In this document: positions 37,502 through 47,573 of the stretch, in pieces | Layout: the number at the start of each line of letters is the position of its first letter | Position numbering within the stretch: the first letter of the stretch is position 1 | NCBI GenBank assembly: GCA_004322045.1 | Contig: SCRN01000043.1 | Span: forward strand, 62,001-126,000 | Direction of reading: 5' to 3' | From: Paraburkholderia sp. | GTDB taxonomy: Bacteria > Pseudomonadota > Gammaproteobacteria > Burkholderiales > Burkholderiaceae | DNA length: 64,000 nt | Translations under genes and position numbers: made by a program | Notes under the pieces: generated by a model | The model's database searches: none | What the model saw: only the letters and a program-made list of their open reading frames with translations | What the model was told of the DNA's origin: nothing

Positions 37502-38341
37502 ATGGCCAAGCGCAAGCAATTGGACGACTTTCGCGTCCCTTTTTCCGACGGAGACAAAGGCGGCCAGGGTTTTTCGCTCGCCGATTTCGATCCGGCCGGC
37601 AAGCCTTTTTCGGCCGGTTCCAAGCAGGCCGATCGAGAGCGCTTGACGGCGTACGCCGCGCAATTGGACGAGATGCAGGAGCGCTTGCACGCGCAGCGGC
37701 GCGAGCGCGTGCTGCTCGTGCTGCAGGGCATGGATACGAGCGGCAAGGATGGCACCATTCGCGCCGTCTTCCATGAGGTCGATCCGCTTGGGCTGCGCAT
37801 CGCCACGTTCCGTGTGCCGACGCCCGAGGAGGCCGCGCACGATTTCCTGTGGCGCGTGCATCGACAAGCGCCCGCCGCCGGCGAGCTGACGATCTTCAAT
37901 CGCAGCCACTACGAGGACGTGCTGGTCCCGCGCGTGCGCGGCGAAATCGATGCGGACGAACTAAAGCGCCGATACACGCACATCCGTCATTTCGAAACGC
38001 TGTTGGCCCAATCCGGCACGGCCATCCTCAAATGCTTCCTGCACATCTCCAAGGATGCGCAGCGCGAGCGCCTGCAGGCGCGCATCGACGACGAAACGAA
38101 GCATTGGAAATTCGACCTGGCCGATATCGACGCGCGCAGGCACTGGGACGACTATCAACTCGCCTACGACGACGCGCTCGCCGCGACGTCGACCGAACAA
38201 GCGCCGTGGTATGTCATACCGGCCGATTCGAAATCGCATCGGAATCTGATGGTGGCGGCTTTGCTGCTTGGCGTGTTCCAGGGCCTGGACTTGCGCTACC
38301 CGCCCGGCAAGGAGTCGCTCAAGGGACTCACGATTACCTGA
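37502..38341 (+). CDS. PPK2-family polyphosphate:nucleotide phosphotransferase
   Basis: 279 residues from ATG 37502 (MAKRKQLDDFRVPFSDGDKG). Walker A is QGMDTSGKDGTIRAVF and Walker B lies in FNRSHYEDVLVPRV; RHFETLLAQSGTAILKCFLH and HWKFDLADIDARRHWDDY follow as in the PPK2 family. Members use polyphosphate to phosphorylate AMP/ADP or GDP. The class (I, II or III) cannot be fixed by eye, so the direction and nucleotide are open. It stands between gatB and xthA, each separately spaced. Confidence 0.88.
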   Translation: MAKRKQLDDFRVPFSDGDKGGQGFSLADFDPAGKPFSAGSKQADRERLTAYAAQLDEMQERLHAQRRERVLLVLQGMDTSGKDGTIRAVFHEVDPLGLRIATFRVPTPEEAAHDFLWRVHRQAPAAGELTIFNRSHYEDVLVPRVRGEIDADELKRRYTHIRHFETLLAQSGTAILKCFLHISKDAQRERLQARIDDETKHWKFDLADIDARRHWDDYQLAYDDALAATSTEQAPWYVIPADSKSHRNLMVAALLLGVFQGLDLRYPPGKESLKGLTIT

Positions 38342-38411
38342 GTGCGCGGTGCTTCGTGCGCAATGCTCAGCGACGATCACACGTTGAACTCGACTACGAC
38401 AAGGATGACGC

Positions 38412-39188
38412 ATGATGCGAGTGATTACGGCCAACTTGAACGGCATCCGTTCGGCCGCTAAGAAGGGCTTCTTCGATTGGTTCGGCCAACAAGATGCCGA
38501 TATCGTCTGCGTGCAGGAAGTTAAATGCTCGCAGGACGACATGACGCCGGAATTTCTCGCGCCGCATGGCTACACCGGCTACTTTCAGCATGCGGTGAAG
38601 AAGGGGTACAGCGGCGCCGGACTGTATACGCGGCACGAACCCGATGATGTCGTCATCGGTTTCGGCAGCACGGAGTTCGACCCCGAGGGGCGTTACGTAG
38701 AGGCGCGCTTCGGCAAGCTGTCGGTGGTCTCGGTCTACGTGCCGTCCGGCTCCAGCGGCGAGGACAGGCAGCAGGCGAAGTTCCGCTTCATGGACGAGTT
38801 CATGCCGCACCTCGCCGCACTGCGCAAAGAGCGCGAGGTGATCGTCTGCGGCGACGTGAACATCGTTCACAAAGAGATCGACATCAAGAACTGGAAGAGC
38901 AACCAGAAAAACTCCGGTTGCCTACCTGAAGAGCGCGCCTGGCTCACGCAATTGTTCGATGAAGTCGGATACGTCGACGTGTTCCGCCGGCTCGATCAGC
39001 GGCCGGAGCAGTACACGTGGTGGAGCAACCGCGGCCAGGCGTATGCCAAGAATGTGGGGTGGCGCATCGATTACCAGATCGCCACGGCGGGCGTTGCCGA
39101 AACGGCCGAGCGCGCCGCGGTCTTTCGCGACATCAAGTTCAGCGATCATGCGCCGCTGACGATCGACTACGCGCACAGCCTCGGGTAA
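38412..39188 (+). CDS. xthA: Exodeoxyribonuclease III
   Basis: 258 residues of the exonuclease-endonuclease-phosphatase fold. It begins RVITANLNGIRSAAKKGFFD with the metal-binding Glu in IVCVQEVKCS. VICGDVNIVHKEIDIKN holds the catalytic Asp/Asn, and FSDHAPLTIDY the final Asp-His. It is an AP endonuclease and 3'-5' exonuclease in base-excision repair. The first two codons are both Met. It is convergent with the esterase gene 42 bp away. Confidence 0.93.
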   Translation: MMRVITANLNGIRSAAKKGFFDWFGQQDADIVCVQEVKCSQDDMTPEFLAPHGYTGYFQHAVKKGYSGAGLYTRHEPDDVVIGFGSTEFDPEGRYVEARFGKLSVVSVYVPSGSSGEDRQQAKFRFMDEFMPHLAALRKEREVIVCGDVNIVHKEIDIKNWKSNQKNSGCLPEERAWLTQLFDEVGYVDVFRRLDQRPEQYTWWSNRGQAYAKNVGWRIDYQIATAGVAETAERAAVFRDIKFSDHAPLTIDYAHSLG

Positions 39189-39230
39189 GCGCGCCATGCG
39201 CCAACTCGCCGCGGCGCCGGCCGCTCGCGC

Positions 39231-40907
39231 CTATCGACGGCGATCGCGGTACAACTGCGGGTTCGCCTCGTAATAGCGGCGTAGAAGCGAATGCCGGGGC
39301 GCGTCGACATCGGTGATCGTTTTCGTTTCCACGGCGATCTGTTGACGCAAGAGGCCGCCGCGTTCCTCGCGCGAGGCGGGCCACTCGGGCAGTGACGGAT
39401 CGTTAGGCGTGCCCGTTTTGACGAAGTGCGCCACATAGCCCGAGAAAATCCGCGACACGGCGTGGTCTTCCGGCCGCCACACGAAGCGGTTCGACAACCC
39501 GAGCGTACCGAGCGCGTACTTGATCTCGGCACTGTGCACCGCGCCGTCCTCGGGCAGTTGCCCCGCTTCGGGGTGGCGCTTTTGCGGGCGCTTGTGCGTG
39601 TAGTAATAGAAGTACACGGGCGAGCCGCCTGTCTGCCGGTGCGCATCGACCCAGCGGCGTGTGGCATGGCTGATGAACAGGTCGCTCGCCAGCGAGGTGG
39701 CGGAGCGCCTCACTTCGTCGTCGTCGTTGCCAGGGTAGAGCGCGAGGACGTCGGTGGCGTACGGCCCGAAGATGCGCTTGACCGCGGCGCGCCAGTGTTG
39801 TGGGGTGGGTGGATGCTGGTTGAGCACCATCGTGTGCGGCGCTTCGTGCGAGTTGCTGCCGACGAGCAGCGGCACGCGCGCTTGCGAGCCCGCTTCATAG
39901 GTCGCTTCTGGCGATTGTGTAAGAAAGTGGCCGTCGACCGACGGCCAAAAGAGGAACTCCGGTTTTTCCTTGGGACCCGTGCCGGCGAGCAGGGCATCGG
40001 CCGGCATGCTCCGCAGTGCGGCAAGCGACGCCGCTTTCATCTTCTCTTGAAAGTGCTCGGCTGCCGTTCGGGCATCGTCGGGCGACCACACCGTGAGCGG
40101 CCCCATAGCCGCGCCGCTTTGACCGATCGCGCGAGCGAAGAGCCCGCGCGAGAGCGGCGACGCCATATGGGCGCTGACGGCCACTGAGCCGGCCGACTCG
40201 CCGCCGATCGTGACCTTATCGGGATCGCCGCCGAACTTGACGATGTTTTCGTGCACCCAGCGCAGCGCGGCGTGCTGATCCAGCAACCCGTGGTTGCCGG
40301 CAGCGCCATAGGGTGATTCGCGCGCCATTTCCGGCAGCGCCAGGAAACCGAACGCGCCGAGCCGGTAGTTGACCGTCACCGTCACCATGCCCCGCGCGGC
40401 GAGGGCTGCACCATCGTAGCGCGGCTCCGAGCTGTCGCCTGCGGCGAAGCCGCCGCCATGGAAGTAGACGAGCACCGGCAGTTTCTTGTCGGAGGCGCGC
40501 GCCGGCGTCCATACGTTCAAAAAAAGGCAGTCCTCGCTCATAGTGCGGGTGCGAAATTCCATCTGAAACAGCGGCAATTGCATGCAACGTGCGCCGAACT
40601 CGGTTGCGCTGCGCACGCCGGCCCAGGCGCTGACCGGCTGCGGCGGCTTCCAGCGCAGATCCCCCACGGGCGGCGCGGCGTAGGGAATGCCTCGGAATAC
40701 GCGCAGCTCGGCGCCTTGAATGGCGCTCTTCGCGCCTTCGATCGCGCCCGCCGGCAGATCGATACGTGTGGACGGCGGGTTTGCAGCCGCGTTCAGCGTG
40801 GCCGACGGCAGCCACGCCAGCGAGGCGGCGACGAAGACGGTGGCGGCGCGAAGGCGGGACGGGCGGGAAAAACGAATGTGTTGAATCATCGGCAATTGAG
40901 TCTTCAT
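39231..40907 (-). CDS. Type-B carboxylesterase, exported (first copy)
   Basis: 558 residues. A signal peptide is likely (RAATVFVAASLAWLPSATLN, cleavage near NAAA). The serine is in VTIGGESAGSVAVSAHM, the acid in VGSNSHEAPH (position of the cholinesterase DEG glutamate) and the histidine in GAVHSAEIKYALG, so the triad is complete. LPVLVYFHGGGFAAGDSSEP gives the oxyanion hole. SEDCLFLNVW is the second family signature. It hydrolyses esters in the periplasm or outside the cell; the substrate is unknown. A paralogue lies at 49437-51140. GAGGATC precedes the ATG. Confidence 0.9.
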   Translation of the reverse strand: MKTQLPMIQHIRFSRPSRLRAATVFVAASLAWLPSATLNAAANPPSTRIDLPAGAIEGAKSAIQGAELRVFRGIPYAAPPVGDLRWKPPQPVSAWAGVRSATEFGARCMQLPLFQMEFRTRTMSEDCLFLNVWTPARASDKKLPVLVYFHGGGFAAGDSSEPRYDGAALAARGMVTVTVNYRLGAFGFLALPEMARESPYGAAGNHGLLDQHAALRWVHENIVKFGGDPDKVTIGGESAGSVAVSAHMASPLSRGLFARAIGQSGAAMGPLTVWSPDDARTAAEHFQEKMKAASLAALRSMPADALLAGTGPKEKPEFLFWPSVDGHFLTQSPEATYEAGSQARVPLLVGSNSHEAPHTMVLNQHPPTPQHWRAAVKRIFGPYATDVLALYPGNDDDEVRRSATSLASDLFISHATRRWVDAHRQTGGSPVYFYYYTHKRPQKRHPEAGQLPEDGAVHSAEIKYALGTLGLSNRFVWRPEDHAVSRIFSGYVAHFVKTGTPNDPSLPEWPASREERGGLLRQQIAVETKTITDVDAPRHSLLRRYYEANPQLYRDRRR

Positions 40908-41326
40908 CTTGATCCTCTCAGGTCATTAAGTGATGAGCATGGACCGCATTTCGCATTGAAGACGCGAATAAGCCATCGACGCCATGATTGAGTGGCGTGA
41001 TGACATTGACTGCTTGATTGAATTTTTTCAGGAGCGAAGCGGCGAGGCCCCGTTCCTCAGGCGCCGCCCGCATTGCGGCGAGGGCGTGAGCGGCATTGTG
41101 ATGTAGATTCTGCTGGCAATTGTCGTAATGTTTTCAAATCAGACCATGCGAATAACGCTAGGACGAAATGATGGAATTGCCGAGGGGTATGTCTTCGATT
41201 CGGGCGACGGCTTATCGGATGGTTATGGATCGCTTTGCATCGAGTTGCATGGAATCGATTTTTACGTTTACAGAATTAACGTCATTCAGTTCGAATCGGT
41301 TGTAGTCGTATCGCTCGACAGAGCCG
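40908..41326. other. Intergenic, with a lower-GC stretch
   Basis: 419 bp between the two minus-strand genes. From about 41100 to 41320 the composition is visibly richer in A+T than the neighbours. An open frame from 41128 runs into the ampG end on the opposite strand, but has no ribosome site and no recognisable similarity, so I do not call it a gene. Confidence 0.45.
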
Positions 41327-42709
41327 CTAGCTGCGCTCCCGCCACGGGGCGATCTTCGGCAATAGCAGCATCCCGGGGGCGGCCAGCAGGGCGCACACGA
41401 TGAAATAGTCGAACCAGCCGATCCTCGCGACGACGAATCCGCTCGCAGCCGAGGCCAGCGTGCGAGGCACCGAGGCAAGGCTCGTGAAAAGCGCGAATTG
41501 CGTGGCGGTATAGCGCGGATCGGTGGTGCTGGCGATATAGGCCGTGAAGGCCGCGAGCGTGAGCCCCGTCGCGAACGTTTCGAAGCCGTAGATCAGCGCG
41601 AGCGCGGCCGGCGACGGGCCGATTTTCGCGAGCCATGCGAAACCGAGCGTCGAGACGATCTGAAGCAACCCGAAGATCCAAAGGCCCCGTGCAATGCCGA
41701 TTTTCACGAGCCAGGCGCCGCCGATGATGCCGCCCGCAAGGCTCGCCCAAAACGCGGTCGTCTTCGCAATGACGCCGATCTCCGTCTTGTTGAAGCCCAG
41801 GTCGAGGAAGAACGAGGTCGAAAGCGTCGTCGCCATCGTATCGCCGAGCTTGTACAGGAAGATGAACGCGAGCACGAGCAGGGCCGCCTTGAGCCCGTCG
41901 CGCGTGACGAATTCCGCGAGTGGCAGCGTGATGGCTTCGCGCAAATTTTTCGGCGGCGCGCCGTGCACTTGCGGCTCGCTCACGAGCAGCGTCAGCACGA
42001 TCCCAGGCAGCATGAACACGCCGGTCACCGCGAACACGGCCGTCCAAGGCAGGTGATCGGACAAGATCAACGATAGCGAGCCGGGCACGAGCGCCGCGAC
42101 TTTATAGGCGTTCACGTGCACCGCGTTGCCGAGCCCTTGCTCGGTGTCGGCAAGCAATTCGCGCCGGTAGGCGTCGATCACGATGTCCTGGCTCGCGCCG
42201 AAGAACGCGACCAGCGCCGTCAATGCGGCGACGGTCCAAATCGCGTCGCGCGGCGAGACGAATCCGAGCGAAGCGATCGCGCCGGCGACCAGCAATTGCG
42301 TGCAGAGCATCCAGCCGCGACGACGCCCCGGACGCCAGAACGGCAGCGTCGGCACGTAGCGGTCCATCAGCGGCGCCCAAACGAACTTCCACGTATACGG
42401 GAATTGAATCAGCGCGAATAGGCCGATTTCCTTCAGATTGACGCCTTCCGAGCGCAGCCACGCTTGCACGAGATAAACAAGCGTAAACAGCGGCAATCCC
42501 GACGTGAAGCCGAGAAACACGCAAATGAGCATGTGCCGGTTCAGAAACGCTCGCCAGCCGGGATGCGCCTCGTGAGCGCTCAGCGCGGCGCTTTCGTGGG
42601 ACGGGGGCGGGATGTCTCGTTTGATGGCGAACCTCTTCGGAGCGGCGCGTTCAACCGGGCGTCGGCCCGTTCGGGCTGCGCCTGACGCGGTAGACCGCAA
42701 GACTACCAC
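41327..42709 (-). CDS. ampG: AmpG-family muropeptide MFS transporter
   Basis: Up to 460 residues with about 12 membrane helices. FLGFTSGLPLFTLVYLVQAW, IQFPYTWKFVWAPLMDRYVP and FGASQDIVIDAYRRELL are typical AmpG segments. It imports anhydromuropeptides for cell-wall recycling and so feeds AmpR-type beta-lactamase control. The start is uncertain. The farthest one, GTG 42709, lies inside metW. The next ATG (42532) would cut into the first helix region. An AAGAGG lies about 6 bases before an in-frame ATC at 42625. Coordinates give the largest frame. Confidence 0.85.
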   Translation of the reverse strand: MVVLRSTASGAARTGRRPVERAAPKRFAIKRDIPPPSHESAALSAHEAHPGWRAFLNRHMLICVFLGFTSGLPLFTLVYLVQAWLRSEGVNLKEIGLFALIQFPYTWKFVWAPLMDRYVPTLPFWRPGRRRGWMLCTQLLVAGAIASLGFVSPRDAIWTVAALTALVAFFGASQDIVIDAYRRELLADTEQGLGNAVHVNAYKVAALVPGSLSLILSDHLPWTAVFAVTGVFMLPGIVLTLLVSEPQVHGAPPKNLREAITLPLAEFVTRDGLKAALLVLAFIFLYKLGDTMATTLSTSFFLDLGFNKTEIGVIAKTTAFWASLAGGIIGGAWLVKIGIARGLWIFGLLQIVSTLGFAWLAKIGPSPAALALIYGFETFATGLTLAAFTAYIASTTDPRYTATQFALFTSLASVPRTLASAASGFVVARIGWFDYFIVCALLAAPGMLLLPKIAPWRERS

Positions 42710-43280
42710 GCCAGTTCGCGCCCCAATGGACCACGCGGCCGCCGTGCAGCACCACGCGGTCGAGGATTTCGATCCCCACTTCCGGTGCGAGCGCCTCGAA
42801 GTCGCGAATCGTGAGCACGCGCACGTTCGGCGTGTTGTGCCACTGGTAGGGCAGCGACTTCGAGACGGGCATGCGCCCGCGCAGCACGGACAACCGATGC
42901 GGCCAGTAGCCGAAGTTCGGGAACGAGACGATGCACTCTTTGCCGACGCGCACCGTCTCGCGCAGGATCGCCGCCGTTTGGTGGATCGTCTGCAGCGTTT
43001 GGGAAAGGATGGCGAAGTCGAAGCTGCCGTCCTCGAATAACCGCAGGCCGTCTTCGAGATTTTGCTGAATCACGTTGACGCCGTGCCGCACGCAGGCGAG
43101 CACACCGGCATCGTTGATTTCGATGCCGTAACCCGTCACGCCGAGCTCCTCGATGAGCAGCGCGAGCAGGCTCCCGTCGCCGCAGCCCAGATCGAGGACG
43201 GTGCCGTTGGGCTCGACCCAGCGGGAGATGGCGCGAAAATCCGAGCGCGTCGAAAGCGAATCGATGGCGGCCTGATTCAT
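42651..43280 (-). CDS. metW: Methionine biosynthesis protein MetW
   Basis: 209 residues from ATG 43280 ([20 protein letters not shown]). The SAM-binding motif is [19 protein letters not shown], then [20 protein letters not shown], as in MetW. It works with MetX in homoserine activation in proteobacteria. Its ATG overlaps the metX stop by four bases (43277-43280), so the pair is translationally coupled. Confidence 0.94.
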   Translation of the reverse strand: MNQAAIDSLSTRSDFRAISRWVEPNGTVLDLGCGDGSLLALLIEELGVTGYGIEINDAGVLACVRHGVNVIQQNLEDGLRLFEDGSFDFAILSQTLQTIHQTAAILRETVRVGKECIVSFPNFGYWPHRLSVLRGRMPVSKSLPYQWHNTPNVRVLTIRDFEALAPEVGIEILDRVVLHGGRVVHWGANWRGSLAVYRVRRSPNGPTPG

Positions 43281-44452
43281 GCGCGCACCTCCTGTGCAAT
43301 ACGTTCGTAGTAGGCGCGCACGACGTTGTGATAGCGCGCATCGTCGAGCAGAAAGGCGTCGTGTCCGTGCGGCGCGTCGATCTCCGCATAGGTGACCCGC
43401 CGCTTGTGATCGAGCAGCGCCTTGACGAGCTCGCGCGAGCGGGCCGGGGCGAAGCGCCAATCGGTGGTGAAGCTGGCGATCAGATACTGGGCGCGCGAGT
43501 GCGCGAGCGCGGCCGTCAAATCGCCGTCGAACGCCTTGGCCGGATCGAAGTAGTCGAGCGCGCGTGTGATCAAGAGGTACGTGTTGGCATCGAAATAGTC
43601 GGCGAACTTGTCGCCTTGATAGCGCAAGTACGATTCGACCTCGAACTCGACGTCGAAGCTGAAACGATAGTCCTCGCCGACGCTGCCCGTCGCGCTGCTC
43701 GCCCCGCCGGTGGCGCCGGGCCGGCGCAGAGCGCGGCCGAACTTGGTGGCCATGTCGTCATCGGACAGGTAGGTGATGTGGCCGATCATGCGCGCGACGC
43801 GCAAGCCGCGCTTGGGCTTGACCCCGTGGGCGTAGTAGTCGCCGCCGTGGAAGTCGGGGTCGGACAGGATCGCCGAGCGCGCCACTTCGTTGAACGCGAT
43901 GTTCTGCGCGGAAAGCTTCGGAGTGGAGGCGACGACGATGCAATGGCCCACGCGATCCGGATACATGAGGGTCCAGGCGAGCGCCTGCATGCCGCCGAGG
44001 CTGCCGCCCATGACGGCGGCGAAGCGCTCGATGCCGAAAGCGTCGGCCACGCGCGCTTGCGCCTGAACCCAATCTTCGACGGTCACGACGGGGAAGCGCG
44101 CACCGTAGGGCTTGCCCGTTGCGGGATCGAGGCTCATCGGCCCCGTCGATCCGAAGCACGAGCCGAGGTTGTTGACCCCGATCACGAAGAAGCGGTTCGT
44201 ATCGAGTGGCTTGCCCGGCCCCACCATGTTGTCCCACCAGCCGACGTTCTTCGGTTCGCCCGCGTAGATGCCCGCGACGTGGTGCGAAGCATTCAGGGCG
44301 TGGCAGACCAGCACGGCGTTGGAGCGTGCGGCGTTGAGCGTGCCGTAAGTCTCGACCATGAGGTCGTAGCCGGCGAGCGTCGAGCCGCTCTGCAGCGCGA
44401 GCGGCTCGGTGAAATGCATGCGTTGTGGAGTGACGATGCCGATCGATTCCAT
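43277..44452 (-). CDS. metX: Homoserine O-acyltransferase MetX
   Basis: 391 residues of the alpha/beta-hydrolase fold. The nucleophile is in [19 protein letters not shown], the acid in [17 protein letters not shown] and the histidine in [13 protein letters not shown]. It acylates homoserine, the first committed step of methionine synthesis. Whether the donor is acetyl- or succinyl-CoA cannot be read by eye; MetX proteins coupled to MetW in proteobacteria are often succinyl-specific. A TATAAA on the minus strand at 44544-44539 is a possible -10. Confidence 0.94.
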   Translation of the reverse strand: MESIGIVTPQRMHFTEPLALQSGSTLAGYDLMVETYGTLNAARSNAVLVCHALNASHHVAGIYAGEPKNVGWWDNMVGPGKPLDTNRFFVIGVNNLGSCFGSTGPMSLDPATGKPYGARFPVVTVEDWVQAQARVADAFGIERFAAVMGGSLGGMQALAWTLMYPDRVGHCIVVASTPKLSAQNIAFNEVARSAILSDPDFHGGDYYAHGVKPKRGLRVARMIGHITYLSDDDMATKFGRALRRPGATGGASSATGSVGEDYRFSFDVEFEVESYLRYQGDKFADYFDANTYLLITRALDYFDPAKAFDGDLTAALAHSRAQYLIASFTTDWRFAPARSRELVKALLDHKRRVTYAEIDAPHGHDAFLLDDARYHNVVRAYYERIAQEVRA

Positions 44453-44707
44453 GTGTTCCGCCTTCCAAATGGGCGGCTAAATGGTGTCGGCGGTGCGCGG
44501 AACGAAACGGAGCGCGGCTGACGACCTCTTTAGCCGCATTTATAGTGAACCCACGCATTCGGTGCTCGGGTTCGCGCGCCCGCAATCGAGTCGACAAATC
44601 GGCGCGCTGGCTTTGGCGACACCCGGCCGGGTGGTCCCGCGCAAACGACGCGCGCTCTCGCTCAAAGCAGTAGAACGGCAAAGGATAGCGGAAAACCCGA
44701 TAACGCG

Positions 44708-45382
44708 CTATTGCAGGATCAAGCGTAGCTGCGCGTCGGCATACTCGGCCGGCGCGCGCGTGAAGCCGCTGCGGGCGTAGCGGTGCCAGCGGCCGACGAC
44801 GTAGCTGACCAGGAGATTGGCGCGCACGGCGGGGTCGTAATCGGCCGGCAGGGGACCTGACACGGGCGTGGCGCGAACTGCCTGACCCTCGCTTTCGGCT
44901 TGGTGCGCTTCCATCAGCGCAATGCGCAGGCATTGCTTGACCGACGCCTCGACGCGTTCGGCCAGCCGTTCGTGTTCGCCCACGAGCGCTTCGCCTGTCA
45001 GCACGCGGGTCATGCCGGGGTTCTTCCCCGCGAAGTTGAGCAGCATCATGCCGATGGCGCGGGCTTGCAGCACGCCGTTCGGCTCTTTTTCGGCGATTTG
45101 ATTGATGAGCCCGAAGAACGTCGCTTCGATGAACTCGATGAGGGCCTCGAACATCTGCGCCTTGCTGGCAAATTGGCGGTAGAGCGCCGCCTCCGAGACG
45201 CCGAGCCGGGCGGCGAGCGCGGCCGTCGTGATTTTCTCGCTCTTGGGCGTCTCCAGCATGGCGGCGAGCGTGTGCAGGATATGCACGCGCCGCTCGCCCG
45301 GCTTCATGCGCGGCGTGCGTGCGGCGTGCTCCGGCTGTGTTTCGCGGTCTAGTTCCGCGTCCCGCTCTCCGATCGGTTCCAT
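44708..45382 (-). CDS. slmA: Nucleoid occlusion factor SlmA (TetR family)
   Basis: 224 residues. The TetR helix-turn-helix is KITTAALAARLGVSEAALYR, followed by QFASKAQMFEALIEFIEATF and the SlmA-typical GLINQIAEKEPNG and LNFAGKNPGMTRVLTGEALV. SlmA binds chromosomal sites and blocks FtsZ assembly over the nucleoid. About 25 residues precede the HTH domain. The HAD nucleotidase gene overlaps its start by 34 bases. Confidence 0.9.
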   Translation of the reverse strand: MEPIGERDAELDRETQPEHAARTPRMKPGERRVHILHTLAAMLETPKSEKITTAALAARLGVSEAALYRQFASKAQMFEALIEFIEATFFGLINQIAEKEPNGVLQARAIGMMLLNFAGKNPGMTRVLTGEALVGEHERLAERVEASVKQCLRIALMEAHQAESEGQAVRATPVSGPLPADYDPAVRANLLVSYVVGRWHRYARSGFTRAPAEYADAQLRLILQ

Positions 45383-46131
45383 TTGCGCCCCGCTCCGTGA
45401 CCCCGTTTCAGGGATTTTAGCGAACGAATGCGACTATCGACATAGTGCGGACGGCCGGTGCCCGGCATACGGCCGCGGCTTTCTTGCGTGCGGGCCGCGC
45501 GGGGCAGGTGTCCGACGATCCAAACCGTGCCGATGCCGAGCCGCCGGTAACGCTTCAAATGCGAGCGCGTGTCTTCGATGAGGATGGCGTCGGCGAGCGG
45601 CACCCGCGCCTCGCGCAGCACGCGCCGCAACATCGCCAGATCGGGCTTGGCGTGCCATGCCCCGCGCCGGCGCATATGCTCGATCGCAATCACGCGCTCG
45701 AACAGCCGCTCGATCCCGAGTTGCGCCAGCACGGCGCGCGCGTAGCGTTCGGGGGCGTTCGTCAGGACGATCTTGCGGCCGGGCAGGGTGGCGATGAGCC
45801 GGGCGAGCCCGCGCTCGCCGCGCACCATGGCGGGCAGATCGGGGAACGTGTGCACCGAGCGCAAAAAATCGTGCGGATCGATCGGATGGTGCCGCGCGAG
45901 CCCAAGCAGCGTCGCCCCGTAGCGCCGCACATAGCGCAGACGCAGCTCATCGGCTTGCGCCGTCGCCATGCTGAGCGCATCGACGATATAGCGGGTCATC
46001 GCCTCATTGATCGCGGGAAAGATCGCGTGCGAGGCGTGGTGCAGCGTGTTATCGAGATCGAAAAGCCACACCGGGCTGCCCGCGCGCGGGCGCGCTCGGC
46101 CTTGCCTGCGGGACGGCGGCGACAGGGACAT
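45349..46131 (-). CDS. HAD-superfamily pyrimidine 5'-nucleotidase
   Basis: 260 residues from ATG 46131 (an ATG five codons upstream is also possible). HAD motif I is VWLFDLDNTLHHASHAIFPA, motif II KIVLTNAPERYARAVLA, the lysine in WHAKPDLAMLRRVL and motif III in DAILIEDTRSHLKRYRRLG. The pattern matches pyrimidine 5'-nucleotidases of the SDT1 type. The last 30 or so residues are basic and unlike the family, and they overlap the slmA start. Confidence 0.85.
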   Translation of the reverse strand: MSLSPPSRRQGRARPRAGSPVWLFDLDNTLHHASHAIFPAINEAMTRYIVDALSMATAQADELRLRYVRRYGATLLGLARHHPIDPHDFLRSVHTFPDLPAMVRGERGLARLIATLPGRKIVLTNAPERYARAVLAQLGIERLFERVIAIEHMRRRGAWHAKPDLAMLRRVLREARVPLADAILIEDTRSHLKRYRRLGIGTVWIVGHLPRAARTQESRGRMPGTGRPHYVDSRIRSLKSLKRGHGAGRKWNRSESGTRN

Positions 46132-46198
46132 GAACGGGTGCTCCAAAGCGGTGCGGAGCCGCGGCGCTTTACCTGCCCGGCTCCGAGGAGAGGCAAGC

Positions 46199-47281
<1,083 letters not shown>

Positions 47282-47309
47282 TTACGACATTTTTTTTGTG
47301 TTGTCGCCG

Positions 47310-47567
47310 ATGGCGTCGTCAATGAGCATCCGTGACTGCCGGCCGAAGCAGGATTCTCGCACCCGTTGCCCGCGTTGTGGCGTCGCATTCGACTGCGGCC
47401 GGGAGTCGCAACCGTTCGACTGCTGGTGCGCGAATCTGCCGCCGCTGCCGGCTGCCGCCATGCTCACCGGCGCGGCGTCGGCGTTTTGCCTGTGTCCTGA
47501 CTGCTACGCGGATGCGCTTGCCGCTGCGGGCAGTCGCGGCGCCGTGCGCGACCCTGCGAATTCTTGA
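47310..47567 (+). CDS. Cysteine-rich CWC-family protein
   Basis: About 85 residues. The cysteine pattern is RCPRCGVAFDCGRESQPFDC followed by WCANLPPLP and later FCLCPDCYADALAAAG, which is the CWC family (a small predicted metal-binding protein of unknown function). The start could be the Met at 47310 or 47322; neither has a strong ribosome site. It stops six bases before the RegB-type kinase, so the two may be cotranscribed. Confidence 0.7.
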   Translation: MASSMSIRDCRPKQDSRTRCPRCGVAFDCGRESQPFDCWCANLPPLPAAAMLTGAASAFCLCPDCYADALAAAGSRGAVRDPANS

Positions 47568-47573
47568 ATTGTG

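Noticed and set aside
35840-37909. A 689-codon open frame antisense to gatB and the PPK2 gene
   Set aside because: It runs across two genuine genes in the other direction and is Arg-rich without motifs.
41128-41403. A 91-codon plus-strand ORF overlapping the ampG end
   Set aside because: It has no ribosome site, overlaps a real gene on the opposite strand, and the second half is a typical shadow sequence.
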